Positions 34,186 through 46,494 of a stretch of 64,000 nucleotides of DNA are shown piece by piece. The DNA lies in contig NW_022985555.1 in the NCBI RefSeq assembly GCF_010093815.1, positions 1,303,727 to 1,367,726 of the forward strand, in the 5' to 3' direction. How positions within the stretch are numbered: the stretch's first letter is position 1; every line of letters starts with the position of its first letter. This DNA comes from Pseudovirgaria hyperparasitica (taxonomy: Eukaryota > Ascomycota > Dothideomycetes > Acrospermales > Acrospermaceae). The notes below the pieces were generated by a model, which was not told the DNA's origin, did no database searches, and worked only from the letters and a program-made list of their open reading frames with translations. The position numbers and the translations under genes were made by a program.

Positions 34186-34997
34186 GCAGCAGCAACAACA
34201 ACGGCGACGGCGACGGATCGGCGTAGTCAGTTGGAGTTGAGATGGCGGCCGTCAAATGAGCGAGCAACGGGCACGGGTGTTGGTACCTGCCAAGACGGCA
34301 ATGTATGGGGCCATAGTCATTGAACGACGAGACCAATATTGGAGTTCGCACATAGTGCATCTATGTTGTGTTAGCAAAGAGTGCTGGCCCTGAACCATTC
34401 AGATAGAGCTCTACAGAATATGGCGAGAGCCGAAGCACCATTACAACAAGTCACGACAAGTGGCAGACAGTGATAATGCACGAAGATGATATTAATTTTT
34501 CTCATTTGTCTATCCAGTGCAGTCCGGTCCAGTAGACCAGTCCCACAAGCCGATCACTATGAATCAAGATAATAACGCATAAATACACAGCAGGTATTCA
34601 TGCAGGACTGAGATGAGGGGTTGCAGTGCCCAGGACCTAGGATCAAAAGACCATAATCAGTCCATCTTCCACAATGAGTTCACCATGATCCATTCCATTG
34701 TGGAAGATCCCAGTCCGTGTATATAAACAAAGCAGTAAAACCAACGCCTTTTTGATGCCGCTGCAAGAACCGTGAGCTCTTCATGAGCTCTTCATGAGCG
34801 GGCCAGAGCACCAAAGCCGTAGTAGCGCCGGGTTCCATGCAGATTTTGTAGAGGTATAAACGCAGAAGGAGGACCAAGCGTGACCTATCCGAGCATGTGG
34901 ATAAGTAGACGCGATATATACTGTGCTAAAATCGACGTGTTGTCGATGAGTGGGCCTGATGGACCACGTCGTGGCTGTGTACGTGTATAAGACGACA
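34186..34997. other. Intergenic region downstream of the ELL-type gene
   Basis: No gene is supported. A 12-bp direct duplication (GAGCTCTTCATGAGCTCTTCATGAG) lies at about 34772-34797. Confidence 0.5.
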
Positions 34998-37111
34998 CTA
35001 GACTGGCACAGCGTGCTTTGCAGCTCCAACCCGGATTTCCTCCTTCATGTTCGCAAGAGCATTATGCATGCGAAGCAGCTCATTCCTCTGAGCGCTAGTC
35101 GGAGGTTCGGGGGAAGTGCTGAGCTCGTTGTGTAGCTTGAAGTATTTGCCGTAGTACTGCTCAAACTTCTTTGAGAGCTCGATGGTCTGACGGTACGACA
35201 AGGATAGGGGCGATGTTGGTGATGTGTCGGAAGGCGAATCGGAAGAGGTGGACAACGTGTGTGTCTGCTGCGAGGCGGTACTAAGCCTGGGTCGCTTGGT
35301 TGGGGAAGAGGTCGAAGAGTGGGCGTCCGAACCAACAGTAGCGATCTTACGTTTCGCAGAGCTGGAGGCAGAGCCCGAGGGCGTGTTGTTGTGGCTGCCA
35401 GACTTGAAGCCATTGACAGGCGTGCGAGAAGGGGCAGCATCAGCATGCAACTTGCGTTGTTTTGATATGGAGTGGTTGTGTATGTTGTTGTCGAGATCAT
35501 TCGCGCGGCGCTTAAGTGAGCGGTCAGAGTTGGATGCAGAGACACTAGACTTCGCGGACAGTGCATTGTGTACTGGGTGGTCGTCTTCAAAGTCGGAAGC
35601 GTTGACTGGCGGCGAAACTGACAGCGGAGACGGGTTCTTTGGCCTGTTTGGAGCTCTGACAGGTGCACCAGTCGCTTTCTTGACAGGCCTAGGCTTGTTG
35701 GAGGTCTTCAGTACTCCTGGTAAGGGCTTCTCTTCCTCGAGATCTTCCTTGGGAACAACAGCTGCAGACTTGATGACTTTTTTCTTTCGGGTCACGGTGT
35801 CCTGAGATTCAGCCTTGCCTCGCTTGACCGGCTCTTTCCCAAGAGGCTTTTTCATTGCCTTCTTCTGCGTCTCTTCACCGGCTGATTTCTTCGTATCGAT
35901 CTTCTTAGCGGTGGTTTCTTTCTTGTCAGCAGCAGGTTTCTTGTCAGCCGCGGGCTTCTTATCGGCCGTAAATCTCTTTGGGAGCTTTGGTGTAGAAGAG
36001 GATGCTTGTAGTTGAGTTGGAGCTTGTATGACGAGCTTGGAAAGAACCTTGCCTTTGCCGCGCTCTTCCTTGGGAAGGAGCTTTTGCCAAAGCTTGTCGT
36101 CCTTAGGAAGTCGCTGGCGGTCGAAGGCCCTTATAGCGTTATCAACTGCTGTTTGGCGTTCCTCGCCAGACTTATAAGGGAAGTCAAACACATCAAGCTC
36201 CTTGTAGCTCTTCAAGGTCAACTCGTACATTGAGTTCTGCAGGGTTGCCACTTTATCGAGTACCTGCTTCGCTTCCTCAGCTTTACACCTCAGTAGCGTT
36301 GTGATTTCATTCGCAGTGCGCGACTTCACAGCAAGAAGGTGGAGAATAGGCTTGCGAATTGCCTTGAGTTTCGCGGCGTTATCTTGAGCAGGTGCAGAGG
36401 TCGGTGCCACTCGAGGGGAGGCACTGAAACCTGGACTCGAAGGTTGAGAGCGTCCAGAGGTATTCAGATGTTGCGTTGATTTTAGCAAAGCCCTTTGCGA
36501 GAGGTTACGATTATGTTTGGTTGCATGCAGTGGAGAGGAGTCAAATTGAGTTCTGCAGTTGAGGGTCAGTATAGTCTTCGCCAAAGGAATGACATGAACG
36601 CCGAGCTGCAATCGGCTTGACATACTTTAGAGCATCTTTCTGTTCTTGGATCGAAGCCATTCTGTTCTTCAAGCGTTCTGAAGCAACGTCGACCTTCTGC
36701 ACCGCTTCTGCAGCTGCCTTCATGGACAGGGTGTGACTGATCAAGCCAGCAAAGGCAAGGTTCTCTTCGTTTTCGTCGGAGTAAAGTTCGTGTTGCATGC
36801 GTTCGGTAGAGGTCTGTAATATCTTCTGGGTCTTGCCGTAGCGAAGTGTCTATGTTGAATGTCAGCCAAGACCGGTGACAGAGACCGAGACCACCACGGC
36901 TGAACATGTCCATAGTATGGGAGGGAAAGCTTACAGGAATCTTGCCGAAGAGGATGTCTGGCTTGGAACCTTGTTCCACAGCTCTGAGAAGATCCTGGAG
37001 CTCTTCATCGCTGAGCTCGATCTGCATAACCTGAGTGGTATTGGTCTTCGTTTCTGGAGATCCTGTGGTAGCATCCGGTGCTCCACGCAAGAATAATTCG
37101 GAAGACGCCAT
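34998..37111 (-). CDS. ELL1: RNA polymerase II elongation factor ELL-like protein
   Basis: Fungal member of the ELL family, which suppresses Pol II pausing (fission yeast Ell1 works with Eaf1). Three exons: 37111-36935, 36849-36626, 36552-34998, introns 85 and 73 bp, phases consistent; 651 aa. Exon 1 gives IELSDEELQDLLRAVEQG, then TLRYGKTQKILQTS after splicing. The ELL core is in exon 3: PILHLLAVKSRTANEITTLL, SYKELDVFDFPYKSGEERQT, and DDKLWQKLLPKEERGKGKV, all typical. A Lys-rich linker includes near-tandem ADKKPA units; a Ser/Thr/Pro-rich stretch follows, and the last 65 or so residues (TIELSKKFEQYYGKYFKLHN) resemble the C-terminal helical ELL/occludin segment. Nuclear. The gene symbol follows the fission yeast name. 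Confidence 0.87.
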
Positions 37112-40100
37112 TGCGTCTTAGTATATAGTAGAAGCAGTTTAGGAAGCTGAACAGGAAAGTAAGAGAAGAATCGAGAGTTTTGTTGCAGTAGCACAGGGGA
37201 TTAGGAGGTCGAAGGGTGTTATGGTAGGCGGAGAGCGAGCATTGCGGAAGTTAATGGGAGATCGACAGTGTGACAATTGCGCGTTGCCAGCGGAGAATAG
37301 CCGGCTAGCGGATTGCTATTGTCATACGGCGAAGAGCAGAAAGGTGGGGTAAGTGAACAGAGAGCGGTGGCAGGTAGTGAGGCGAAGAGAAGATGATTGT
37401 GTTGAAAGGTGAAGTGAACTGGAGGGAAGCGAGAGGGTAACAGCGAGGATGGCCGGGTGGAGCGCACGGTAGTGCTAAGTGTACTATGTAGTGTACAATG
37501 GAATAGTGAGTGTCGCGGGCAAGGATGTGCAGTCGAGAGTCTAAGCAACCCACTAATAAACTACTGTCCGGGCGGCGAGTCTATGGAACCTCGCGCGAAG
37601 AGATGTCTGACGATAGCTGGCTGGGCATGACATGGCAGGGCAGGGCAGAAACAGGACAGGACAGGGCACTGATTACTTGCCGTACTAATAATTACTTGCT
37701 GCCAGCTGCCCATGCGGTGGTGGTGGTATTAGTGGTGTGTGGTGGTGGTGGTAGGATTAATTAGTGCTGGGGGGGTCCATTGTCTTTCGAGTTGGGGCTT
37801 AGGCGGGACCAGGGACGGTGAGACCCACCTTTCTGCCTCCCCCTCCACTTCCGCCAGCTCCCTCCAGCTTCCGGCTCAGTTACTTTGTTTGGTGAGAGTT
37901 GGATCATGTCTGCGCCTTACTAACTAACTGTTTGTCTTCACCGCAATCACGCTTTTGATCCGCTGAGGATGCTGCTTGTCATTGGCCTCAGCTATCACGG
38001 CGTACGGTCACTGCTCCAACAGGTACAGTCAGGTTGACTTCTTCAATCATGCCTCATTCGCGCTTGAATTTGCGCTGGCGCCGCTGCCACGACATTCGCC
38101 TTGTGGCACCTAGGCGTTCATGGGAATAATGCCTATACACACAGTAATACCGCTTAGGCACATGGATGTCCACCTACTTTCTGTCGCTACTGCACGCCTT
38201 TCATCACTGCCCATTTTCTTGGGAACAGCGAGGCGGTGCCGCGGTTCAATGTGAGTACCTATTCAGGACATATCGGGACCAGGTAACGTTCGCTGCGTTC
38301 ACAGTGCCGATGCAGAGAGTCTGTAGAAGCTACTTAGCATGCATGTCCATGCTCTCTTTTTTGTTGTGCGTGTGGCTGCTGATTGATCACTGATTTATCG
38401 CATGCCTGTCTAACGAACACTCGTGATCAGCCGCCGCCTTTATTTGAGGGAAGGATACAGAATATCGAGCAGTAATTATCTAAATTACAGGAACAATCCG
38501 GAAGGGCACTCGCAATGCACACCAGCGTCTGCCAAGCTGCTTTGTTTCGAAAATACCCATGGACAATGAACGTGGATCACAAAGCGCGAGTACCGGTTGA
38601 TCGAATCGACACACCTACGCCGGCCACTTTAGGAGCCTGCCTCTTCATTAAGGTCATACAGTCAAGCGTCATGCGGCATATACCTGGACAGGACATGAGG
38701 AGGGGCGAATTGCTTTGCACCCACGTTAGCCAAACTGATGCAACCTATCCATCCATCTCTGAACAAACGTCGGCGGGAAGCCCGGCCAGACCTGAATAGT
38801 CGTGACAAACCATGCCACGCTACAGCGAAAGTCTTGGCTTCTGGCGACATCCAGGTTCTCTTCCTTCCTAGACCCTGCTCAGCCGGGGGAATGCTCAGGT
38901 ACAATAATCTCTATGCACTCATCAACGGCGCCTCGTCTTTTTGCAGGACACCAGCGCGCTTCTGTATTATCGACGTTCGAGCAGTCGCGGTATCCGACAA
39001 GAACCAGCTCGATGTCACTTTGCTCCGACGCATCTGACGGTAGGATTTAAATCGTACTGTTGGCATACCAAGACACTGGTCTCTGATTCGCCGCTGGTGA
39101 CGTCGCAGAGCCCGTGTGCCAGCTTACTACACTACTGAAGGATAGTCGTGGCAATCAGCGCCGGTTTGTAACGTTGTAACACCTTTAGACCTCATGAATC
39201 TCATTCAGACTGGTCGTCTGCCTCAACACTTTACCTGAGGCGCCATATGATGGTTGGCGTACCAAGCGACTGGATGCATTGCTTCCATACTTTCATCCCA
39301 CCTGATATCGAGAGAAGTAGTCCAGTCGCAGCGAGGAAGCCAGTGGTGGTGCGTCAGCCTAACCAACCATAAACGTGGAGTACCTGTTTCGGACCCTCGT
39401 GCAGGCTAGTTAGACGATCAGCCGTCGCATCATTAACAGGCCTTGATCAGCAGCGCAGATGTATTTTTTATGATGTCTAGTGCAAGCACGGCAGTCATGT
39501 CCATACCTACAGACAAGAGCTCCACAGGTGTGCGTGTGAGCCTTGTCTACACTGTAGCTATCTTTACGCAGGGAGGTGGAGGCCTCCACTGGCTACTGAG
39601 CGCCATGTAAGGACGCCCCTACTACTGCCAAAGCGGATGACGCCGAGCTACCCGCTGTAGTCAACAGCCACCACGGTGCGGGTGTCCTCTTTGTGTCTAC
39701 TTAGGTCATCAGATGATCCGATGAGCAAGTCATTTGAACTATCATTCATATCGATCGCAGATGCATCGCCATAGAAACGTTTGCCCTCGCCATATTCGAG
39801 TAGAAGCATAGATAAGGGTCGTACTCAGTGACAGAGAGCGCAAGCAGGGGCATAGATGGGCCCACGAGGCAGCCGGGGGCTTAACCCTGAAGATGGAGCA
39901 ATAATGGCAGCATGCAGCGAAGCTCCCGTTGCCCGGGCGGATCTGGCGACCCCTCGGGCGGTTCGATTCTGGCCCCGAGCTTTAATACCTGGTTTGGTCC
40001 CGGTCCACTCGCGAAAAATTACCCCTCGCCTCTTCTCTCCACGGAATAATAGTGCCTCCGTGGTATCTCCCATAGCAGCCTTTTATTATTACTTATATGC

Positions 40101-43100
40101 CTCAACATGTCCGAGTCGTTAAACCGCCAATCATAGTCATCAAGCTTTCAAAATGTTTATAGGGTATGGGACCCTACCGTGATACTATCTACGACGCAAT
40201 TACGACACTAAAACCTAAGGTACGACGAAGCTGCCCCACCTCGCTATCGGCATTTGCCTTGGCACAGTGATAGAGGAGCCTGGAATCCTGAAGGGATAGC
40301 GAGACGTTCTACTGACTACTTCATAACCTTCCAGAATGGGTCGACACGACACGTAGGAATGAATCAAGTGACTCGACACTTATACACAGTACTACTACAA
40401 CACCGTCTCGAGTTTGTATATATCCATGAAAGACATACTGGTCCTACTACCTACGATGCCTCAGCGGCAACATGTGTCTCGTCTTGGCGTGCCCTGCGTG
40501 GAAGCTCGCTAGAAGACACCACTATTTCGCTTGGATGCAGCAATCTTTCCCCAGCCGTGATTACGTGCATTTGTGCATTATCACTCTCCAGGGGCGAGTC
40601 TTCCGTGTCCGACTCCGAATGTGCAAGAGCCCACGCAGAAGTGTTACAAATCCTCGTCGCCACCATTCTGGACTCAGATGCACACATTGAGTAAGTGTGG
40701 TGTGTACCAGTCAAGTTTATAGCCTTACGCGCGACTTGAACCGCATTGGATTGCAGAGAGTGGCGCCCCGTTCAACTCAACTTCGCCAAAAACTACGAAT
40801 ACCTTCGTGTTCCGCCTTCGTGATTCCGTGGCTAGCAGCTGACCATCAAAGAGTAAATGTGGGCGTTCTCCGTCAGGACCGGCTCGCAGACCGCTGTCCC
40901 TGTGGCTTTTTGCGGGGTCACCTGTAGACCACCATCATTCTTGGTCGTATTAATCTGGATAATCACGCCCGAGCAAGGCCTGTCCCTGATAATCTGGAAA
41001 GCTGCCCGTGCAATATCATCATAATCAAGCGGCTGTACCTGCGTTCGCCGTCTCGCCGTCTATGCTCGCCGTCTCGCAGCCTGCGCTCGCCGTCTCGTTG
41101 CCAGTCGACGCTGCGTTTCGAGATTGCTATGCAGCCACGGTGGGGATAACAAGGATGACCTGACTAAAGCAGATTTAGGGTCCTGCAACAATGGAGCTCG
41201 TGATAGGCATATTGTACGCATCAGACTCCTCGGAGATCAGACCTGGCCGTCAAAATTGAACCAGGGCGAACGCTACTGCTATGTACGACCTGTTCTTTGA
41301 CGGGTACTTTGGCCGCATTCGTCGAACGATCAACAGGTGTGCATCGTAGTGCCGCGTGAACTACCACTGCGAGGATGAAGCAATTCGTCTGCATTCATTC
41401 GTTGAACTCTTGAGAAATAGCATGACCGCATCAATACAGATTGCGTCTTCTGCTGAGGCTCTGGTCGTGATAGCTTTTGCGATGCTGACAATTGAATACT
41501 TTGACTCTCCAGTACAAAAGCACATAAAGAAAAGCAAGGCTTCTATCCTCCTATCCTCTAGCATCCGACCAGGACGGCCCTCCACGGGTATAAAACGATA
41601 GGCACAGCTCTGGAAGTGAAAATGCGTCCACATTGTATGACCATGCGCCGAACCCGTGCTCTAAAAGTGGATTTGTGCCACCATATGACTTGACAACGAG
41701 GACAGCTGCCGCGGACAGCGCCTTTACTTGCGCCAACGACCTGGTTATTGGAGCTATCCGGATGGGACGTTGTACAGCGCCATTGTTTCGCCATGAAAGG
41801 CGTGTACATTACTAAATTGTGGCCGCGTTCTGCCTAATATACTGGAGTGTGGCGGCCTGCTTCTACCGCATTTACTCATGTGTAATCGAATGCTAGAAAA
41901 GCCAAGATCGCTCATATTTGGCGTATCGGTCCGTGTGACTAGGTGAGTCGGCGTACGAGGTGTTTATCGGTTATTAGCACCAATACATTCAGAGCCTCGC
42001 GGAAGCATCACCACAATGGCGAGGATAAGTCGCAGCTTATAATGATGGTGCTGGCGTCCAATCAATGTATCCGCTTTATGCATTAATCTTATCAGGAAAA
42101 TGTATAAAATGTATAACATAGCATCATTATCTAATGGGAAATGATGGTAATTACCTACAACATCTAGCAAGAACCTTTTCGAGACGAACTGAGAAGTACG
42201 CCTATCAGACTGAAACCTGCCCTAGTTGACGATCAAGTACCATGTTCACGTAACATCCTTATGGATAACATACAATCCTCGTGCTACTTTTATTTGGCTG
42301 CCACCTACACTCTAATACCTCATAGCTAACTCTCATCCACTACTATGTGCCTTCTCAGGCTACGCACCGCCGCCCTCAAAAGACCACGAAGACAAGCACA
42401 TACCAGACAAGAAATACTACGAATGGCGCTCCTTCACATCTCAAGTCATCGGACCATAGACAACGGCTGACCTCCCCTTCTCCATCAATCCTGACAGACC
42501 AAGGTGTACACCTACAAGCAGGCTATACTCGTCAGATCGAACTGTAGTCTCAGCAGGGTACACCCGAACGAACTGGGCGCATCCGGTTAGCTTTGCAGTG
42601 CAGATTATGTGACTACAGGGAAGAATCTGGTGGACGAGCTCGTCCTGAGTCTTACGACTGTTACACACACGCATGGACGAGGATGCTGTTACTCTCGAAT
42701 CCCCCGAGCCATTAAACGCAAGTGCTTGACACTATATGTGCAAGGCATGATGTAGAGATCGTGAGGCTGCATGTGAGGAGTAAGAGTAAGGAAACAACCT
42801 GTAGACGTGAACACGCAAAAATCATTATGGAAATATCTGCGAGCGAGCAGCTCTGGGTGTTTGAGAAAGTGCGAATGTATATGACGAATATATGGGTGCT
42901 GCGTGTTCTAGACGTACTGCATAGCGTGGCTACGCGGTCGCTATGGCGATATAGGAAAGCTTATTACAACGAGGATGCGACATATCACATTGTCGACTAC
43001 AGATGTGAATACATCGAAGCCTAGTTGGTTTTTTGAAGAGAGAACTGGATATGAATGATATGTTGTTCACAAACCCGGTGATATATAATTGAGAGCATAC

Positions 43101-44217
43101 GTGGTTGTCTTAGTATCTTAGGTGATATTCTCGTTTTTCAGAAAAGTCTTGATATTCTTATGCGTATGTATGATGATATCATGTGGAAGAGCAACAGACA
43201 TATTACTTACCTCGTTCCAGCACTTAGCTACGGACTGATGATACTTACACAATTGAGCCTGAACAATGGCCATTGTTCCACAATAATCAATCAGATGTAC
43301 GCGTGCATTCAATGCTATGCAGAACACAACGGGGCACAAATAGCTTCGAGATGTCCGAGCAGCTGCGAAGGACAAAGGGGTTCTGTCTGAAAGGCATACA
43401 GGGGTGGCTAGTCATGATTACACAGGGTATCCAAGTAGGCATTCATCATATCACTTTAATGCTTCTCCTCTCAATTAGGATCCTTCGATCATGATCTTCC
43501 CCTGTACCATACATTTTGCTCCACACACACATCACACGATCGCAACGATCGAACAGCCAAGCCCAGATATGGCCCACTGTACATTTTTCTCCGAGATACG
43601 CAACTGCATGCAGCTGCGGTCGATCTGCGAACGGGAGCGTCCTGCACGTATCCGTGCGGCATTCGCAATGTCCGCACGGGGTGTACATTCAGTGGTGCAA
43701 GGCGAATCGCTGTTTCGGATGCTGGACCTTGAAGCGTCGGTTGGACAATCAGGCGATTCATGTAACTCGAAGTTTGTTTCAGAGAACGCGTGAGAGTCGC
43801 GAATCGATTGGAGAACGCGATGGTCTATAATTAAGTCTGACTAGGTTAGCGCGGGACTATGGGGATGACAGGCTATAACGTGACGCGGCTGCACTTCGGG
43901 AAGCAGTTGCTCGGGAACGGTAGACTTGTCAACAGCACTAGTATCGACTAGGATAAACGTAAAGATGAAAGTATCGCGACACTTTCCTTTCACGCAACCA
44001 ACATCTTACTTACTCTCACCCTCATCTCTCCTGTACACCTTCAGTCCCACTATTGTGCTCATATATCAACATCCGATTCTCTGTTTCACACTACCATCAA
44101 CAGCTCGCTATATATAGATCTATCTCGGATCCCACTCCTATCACTTTGCGACTCACGCAGACGGGTCACACCTACCTTGACTCTCAGACTCTTCCACTGT
44201 TCTAGTCAAATCTCATC
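37112..44217. other. 7.1-kb gene-poor region
   Basis: Longest stretch without a supported gene. The first 800 bp is the upstream flank of the ELL-type gene, and the last few hundred that of the ubiquitin-conjugating enzyme, including TATATATAG at about 44110. Open frames such as 38515-38799, 39856-40122, 40254-40694 and 41361-41633 are short, often without ATG, and show no domain. A 21-bp repeat is listed separately. Minus-strand 41040-40834 is open for about 68 codons (LDYDDIARAAFQIIRDRPCS) but not recognisable. No tRNA passed inspection. Confidence 0.5.
41043..41097. repeat. 21-bp tandem repeat, three copies
   Basis: The 13-bp core G(T/C)TCGCCGTCTCG starts at 41043, 41064 and 41085, exactly 21 bp apart. 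On the minus strand, one frame reads ETAS-AGC, ETAS-IDG, ETAN-AGT, a 7-residue repeat, consistent with decayed coding sequence. No gene is recognisable around it. Confidence 0.75.
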
Positions 44218-44907
44218 ATGGACTCCTACGCCGAGAACCCTCCCTCCACCATGCCAGACGCCAAAGTCTCTCCTCCAACGCGCTCGTCTGGCAGCACACA
44301 GAACACCACCAAGCGGTAAGTGTCCTACTTGCGTCGATCTCCTCAGGGCATACAACTAATATGACCCAGCCTCCAAACCGAACTTATGAACCTCATGCTC
44401 TCGAACACGCCCGGCATCTCCGCCTTCCCGTCTGACGCCACCTCTCTCCTGCACTGGACAGCCACCATTGACGGCCCTGCCGACACGCCGTACGCCAATT
44501 TGACCTTTAAGCTCACGTTCGAGTTTCCCAGCTCGTACCCGCTGCAGGCGCCGACAGTACTGTTCAAAACACCGATCTATCACCCCAATATCGACTTCTC
44601 AGGGAGAATTTGCTTAGACATCCTTAAGGAGAAGTGGAGCGCGATCTACAATGTGCAGAGTGTATTGTTGAGCCTGCAGAGTCTGTTAGGGGAGCCTAAT
44701 AAGTGAGTCCCCCTATTCTATGTTTCCATATCTCCTAACGGACCCGCAATGTGCGTTTCAAAGGAGACTCCGTACTGACTTATTACGAACAGTGCAAGTC
44801 CACTCAACGGCAAGGCTGCAGAGCTCTGGGACTCTGACCCGGAAGAGTTCCAGCGACAAGTGCTCGCTCGACACCGCGACTTGACTGACGAGGAGATGGA
44901 GATCTGA
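44218..44907 (+). CDS. UBC11: Ubiquitin-conjugating enzyme E2, UBE2C/UbcH10 type
   Basis: E2 that works with the anaphase-promoting complex to ubiquitinate cyclins and securin in mitosis (human UBE2C, fission yeast UbcP4/Ubc11). Three exons: 44218-44315, 44370-44702 and 44793-44907; introns 54 and 90 bp, phases consistent; 181 aa. The N-terminal 30 or so residues are an unstructured extension typical of this E2 class. The core reads LLHWTATIDGPADTPY, YHPNIDFSGRICLDILKEKW with catalytic C114, and VQSVLLSLQSLLGEPN-NASPLN across the last splice. TATATATAG at about 44110 is a plausible TATA box about 105 bp upstream of the ATG. The class call rests on the CLDILKEKWSAIY and LLGEPN..SPLN signature. 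Symbol by analogy with yeast. Confidence 0.92.
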
Positions 44908-45901
44908 GGGCACTCAGCATTCGTATATACACAAGAGAAGACGAACAAGACACGAAACAACGCATACTCTTCCCAAGGAGGTGCATAGTAGCATGAACGG
45001 GAGGCATGATTCGGGCAAACATAGCGGCTTTTTGGTTGCTTACAGACATGGAGTCTATATCTTTCATCATCACCATCGCGTTAGCATTTCATGAACTTTT
45101 TTGCTTGCCCTACTCGACCCGTCTCGGCGTGCGTCGTCGTTTACAGTCTAGCATTGCATGGACAGGGTGCTTTGGGGGCGCTTGGGTTAGGCAGCAAATG
45201 TATTGGATTCTTCATATATCTATCGTGCTGCTTGCGTCTACCATTTTCGTAATGACTTAGCTGGCAACTCTTCGCTCCGTTCGGAGAGCTTGCTACTAAA
45301 CCATTTGTTATTTCGAACAGTAGACAGATACCCGGTATACACTACTCAACATCACATTCGGACATCCGTCCGTCCCCATCAATAACACACGGTATCTAGA
45401 GCCAAGCGGGAAAAGCAGCACCACGGACGTACTCAGGAGACCATCACATCTCTCACATGACCTTTCCCCCTTAATAACAACACACAGTATATCTGAGCTC
45501 TACATAGAGTGCCATAGTCCTCAATCTCAAATAAACGGGCCATCTTTTGCATACCCACCCTCCCACCGGACCAGATCTCTTATGCAACTCGGTATCCCAA
45601 GTATCCGAAGATTCCTACATCCTGACCTCTTATCGCGTGGTTGGCTCATTCATTCGGATAAAATCTTGTCTGGAAAGTTGCTTGTCGTGGTTGGGTGTGT
45701 GGTTTATCGGATGATTTGATATGTATTGCGGCATGTATTGTGTTGATGGGAGGTAAGGAGGTGAGAGGGACTTTGAGTAGGCGTAGTAAGGATATGGTGG
45801 ATTCATACAGCAGTTAAATGGCCCGGAGATCCTAGCGAAGGTTGTGAATGGGAGGAATTGTTTTCCCGGCTGTGGCTCTAGGGTGTAGGATTTGATCGAT
45901 C
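44908..45901. other. Intergenic region
   Basis: About 1 kb between the E2 gene and the second minisatellite. Short frames only; no gene or RNA is seen. Confidence 0.5.
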
Positions 45902-46494
45902 GGATATGGGATATGGGATATGGGATATGGGATATGGGATATGGGATATGGGATATGGGATATGGGATATGNNNNNNNNNNNNNNNNNNNNNNNNNNNNN
46001 NNNNNNNNNNNNNNNNNNNNNNNNNNNNNNNNNNNNNNNNNNNNNNNNNNNNNNNNNNNNNNNNNNNNNNNNNNNNNNNNNNNNNNNNNNNNNNNNNNNN
46101 NNNNNNNNNNNNNNNNNNNNNNNNNNNNNNNNNNNNNNNNNNNNNNNNNNNNNNNNNNNNNNNNNNNNNNNNNNNNNNNNNNNNNNNNNNNNNNNNNNNN
46201 NNNNNNNNNNNNNNNNNNNNNNNNNNNNNNNNNNNNNNNNNNNNNNNNNNNNNNNNNNNNNNNNNNNNNNNNNNNNNNNNNNNNNNNNNNNNNNNNNNNN
46301 NNNNNNNNNNNNNNNNNNNNNNNNNNNNNNNNNNNNNNNNNNNNNNNNNNNNNNNNNNNNNNNNNNNNNNNNNNNNNNNNNNNNNNNNNNNNNNNNAGGA
46401 TATGAGCTACAGGATATGAGCTACAGGATATGAGCTACAAGGCCCGAGCCACAGGATATGAGCTACAAGGCCCGAGCCACAGGATATGAACTAT
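45902..46494. repeat. Nested 7/14/28-bp minisatellite interrupted by an assembly gap
   Basis: Left of the gap: ten perfect copies of GGATATG (45902-45971). Right of the gap: three copies of a 14-bp unit AGGATATGAGCTAC, then an alternation of that unit with AAGGCCCGAGCCAC, giving a 28-bp higher-order unit (46397-46494). All unit lengths are multiples of 7, and the right-hand unit contains the left-hand one, so one probably evolved from the other. 425 unknown bases lie between. Translations through it are meaningless. Confidence 0.95.
45972..46396. other. Assembly gap (425 N)
   Basis: Unknown bases between the 7-bp and the 14/28-bp parts of the tandem array. Confidence 0.98.

Noticed and set aside
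39930-40000. GGTTCGATTC word resembling a tRNA T-loop
   Set aside because: Flanking arms do not pair as a T-stem and no D-arm or anticodon arm fits upstream.
40254-40694. 146-codon plus-strand frame in the 7-kb gene-poor region
   Set aside because: No ATG at its start, no recognisable domain, low-complexity in parts; could not be tied to splice signals.
45892-46433. Long open frames across the second gap
   Set aside because: Created by the 7-bp repeat and unknown bases; no biological meaning.
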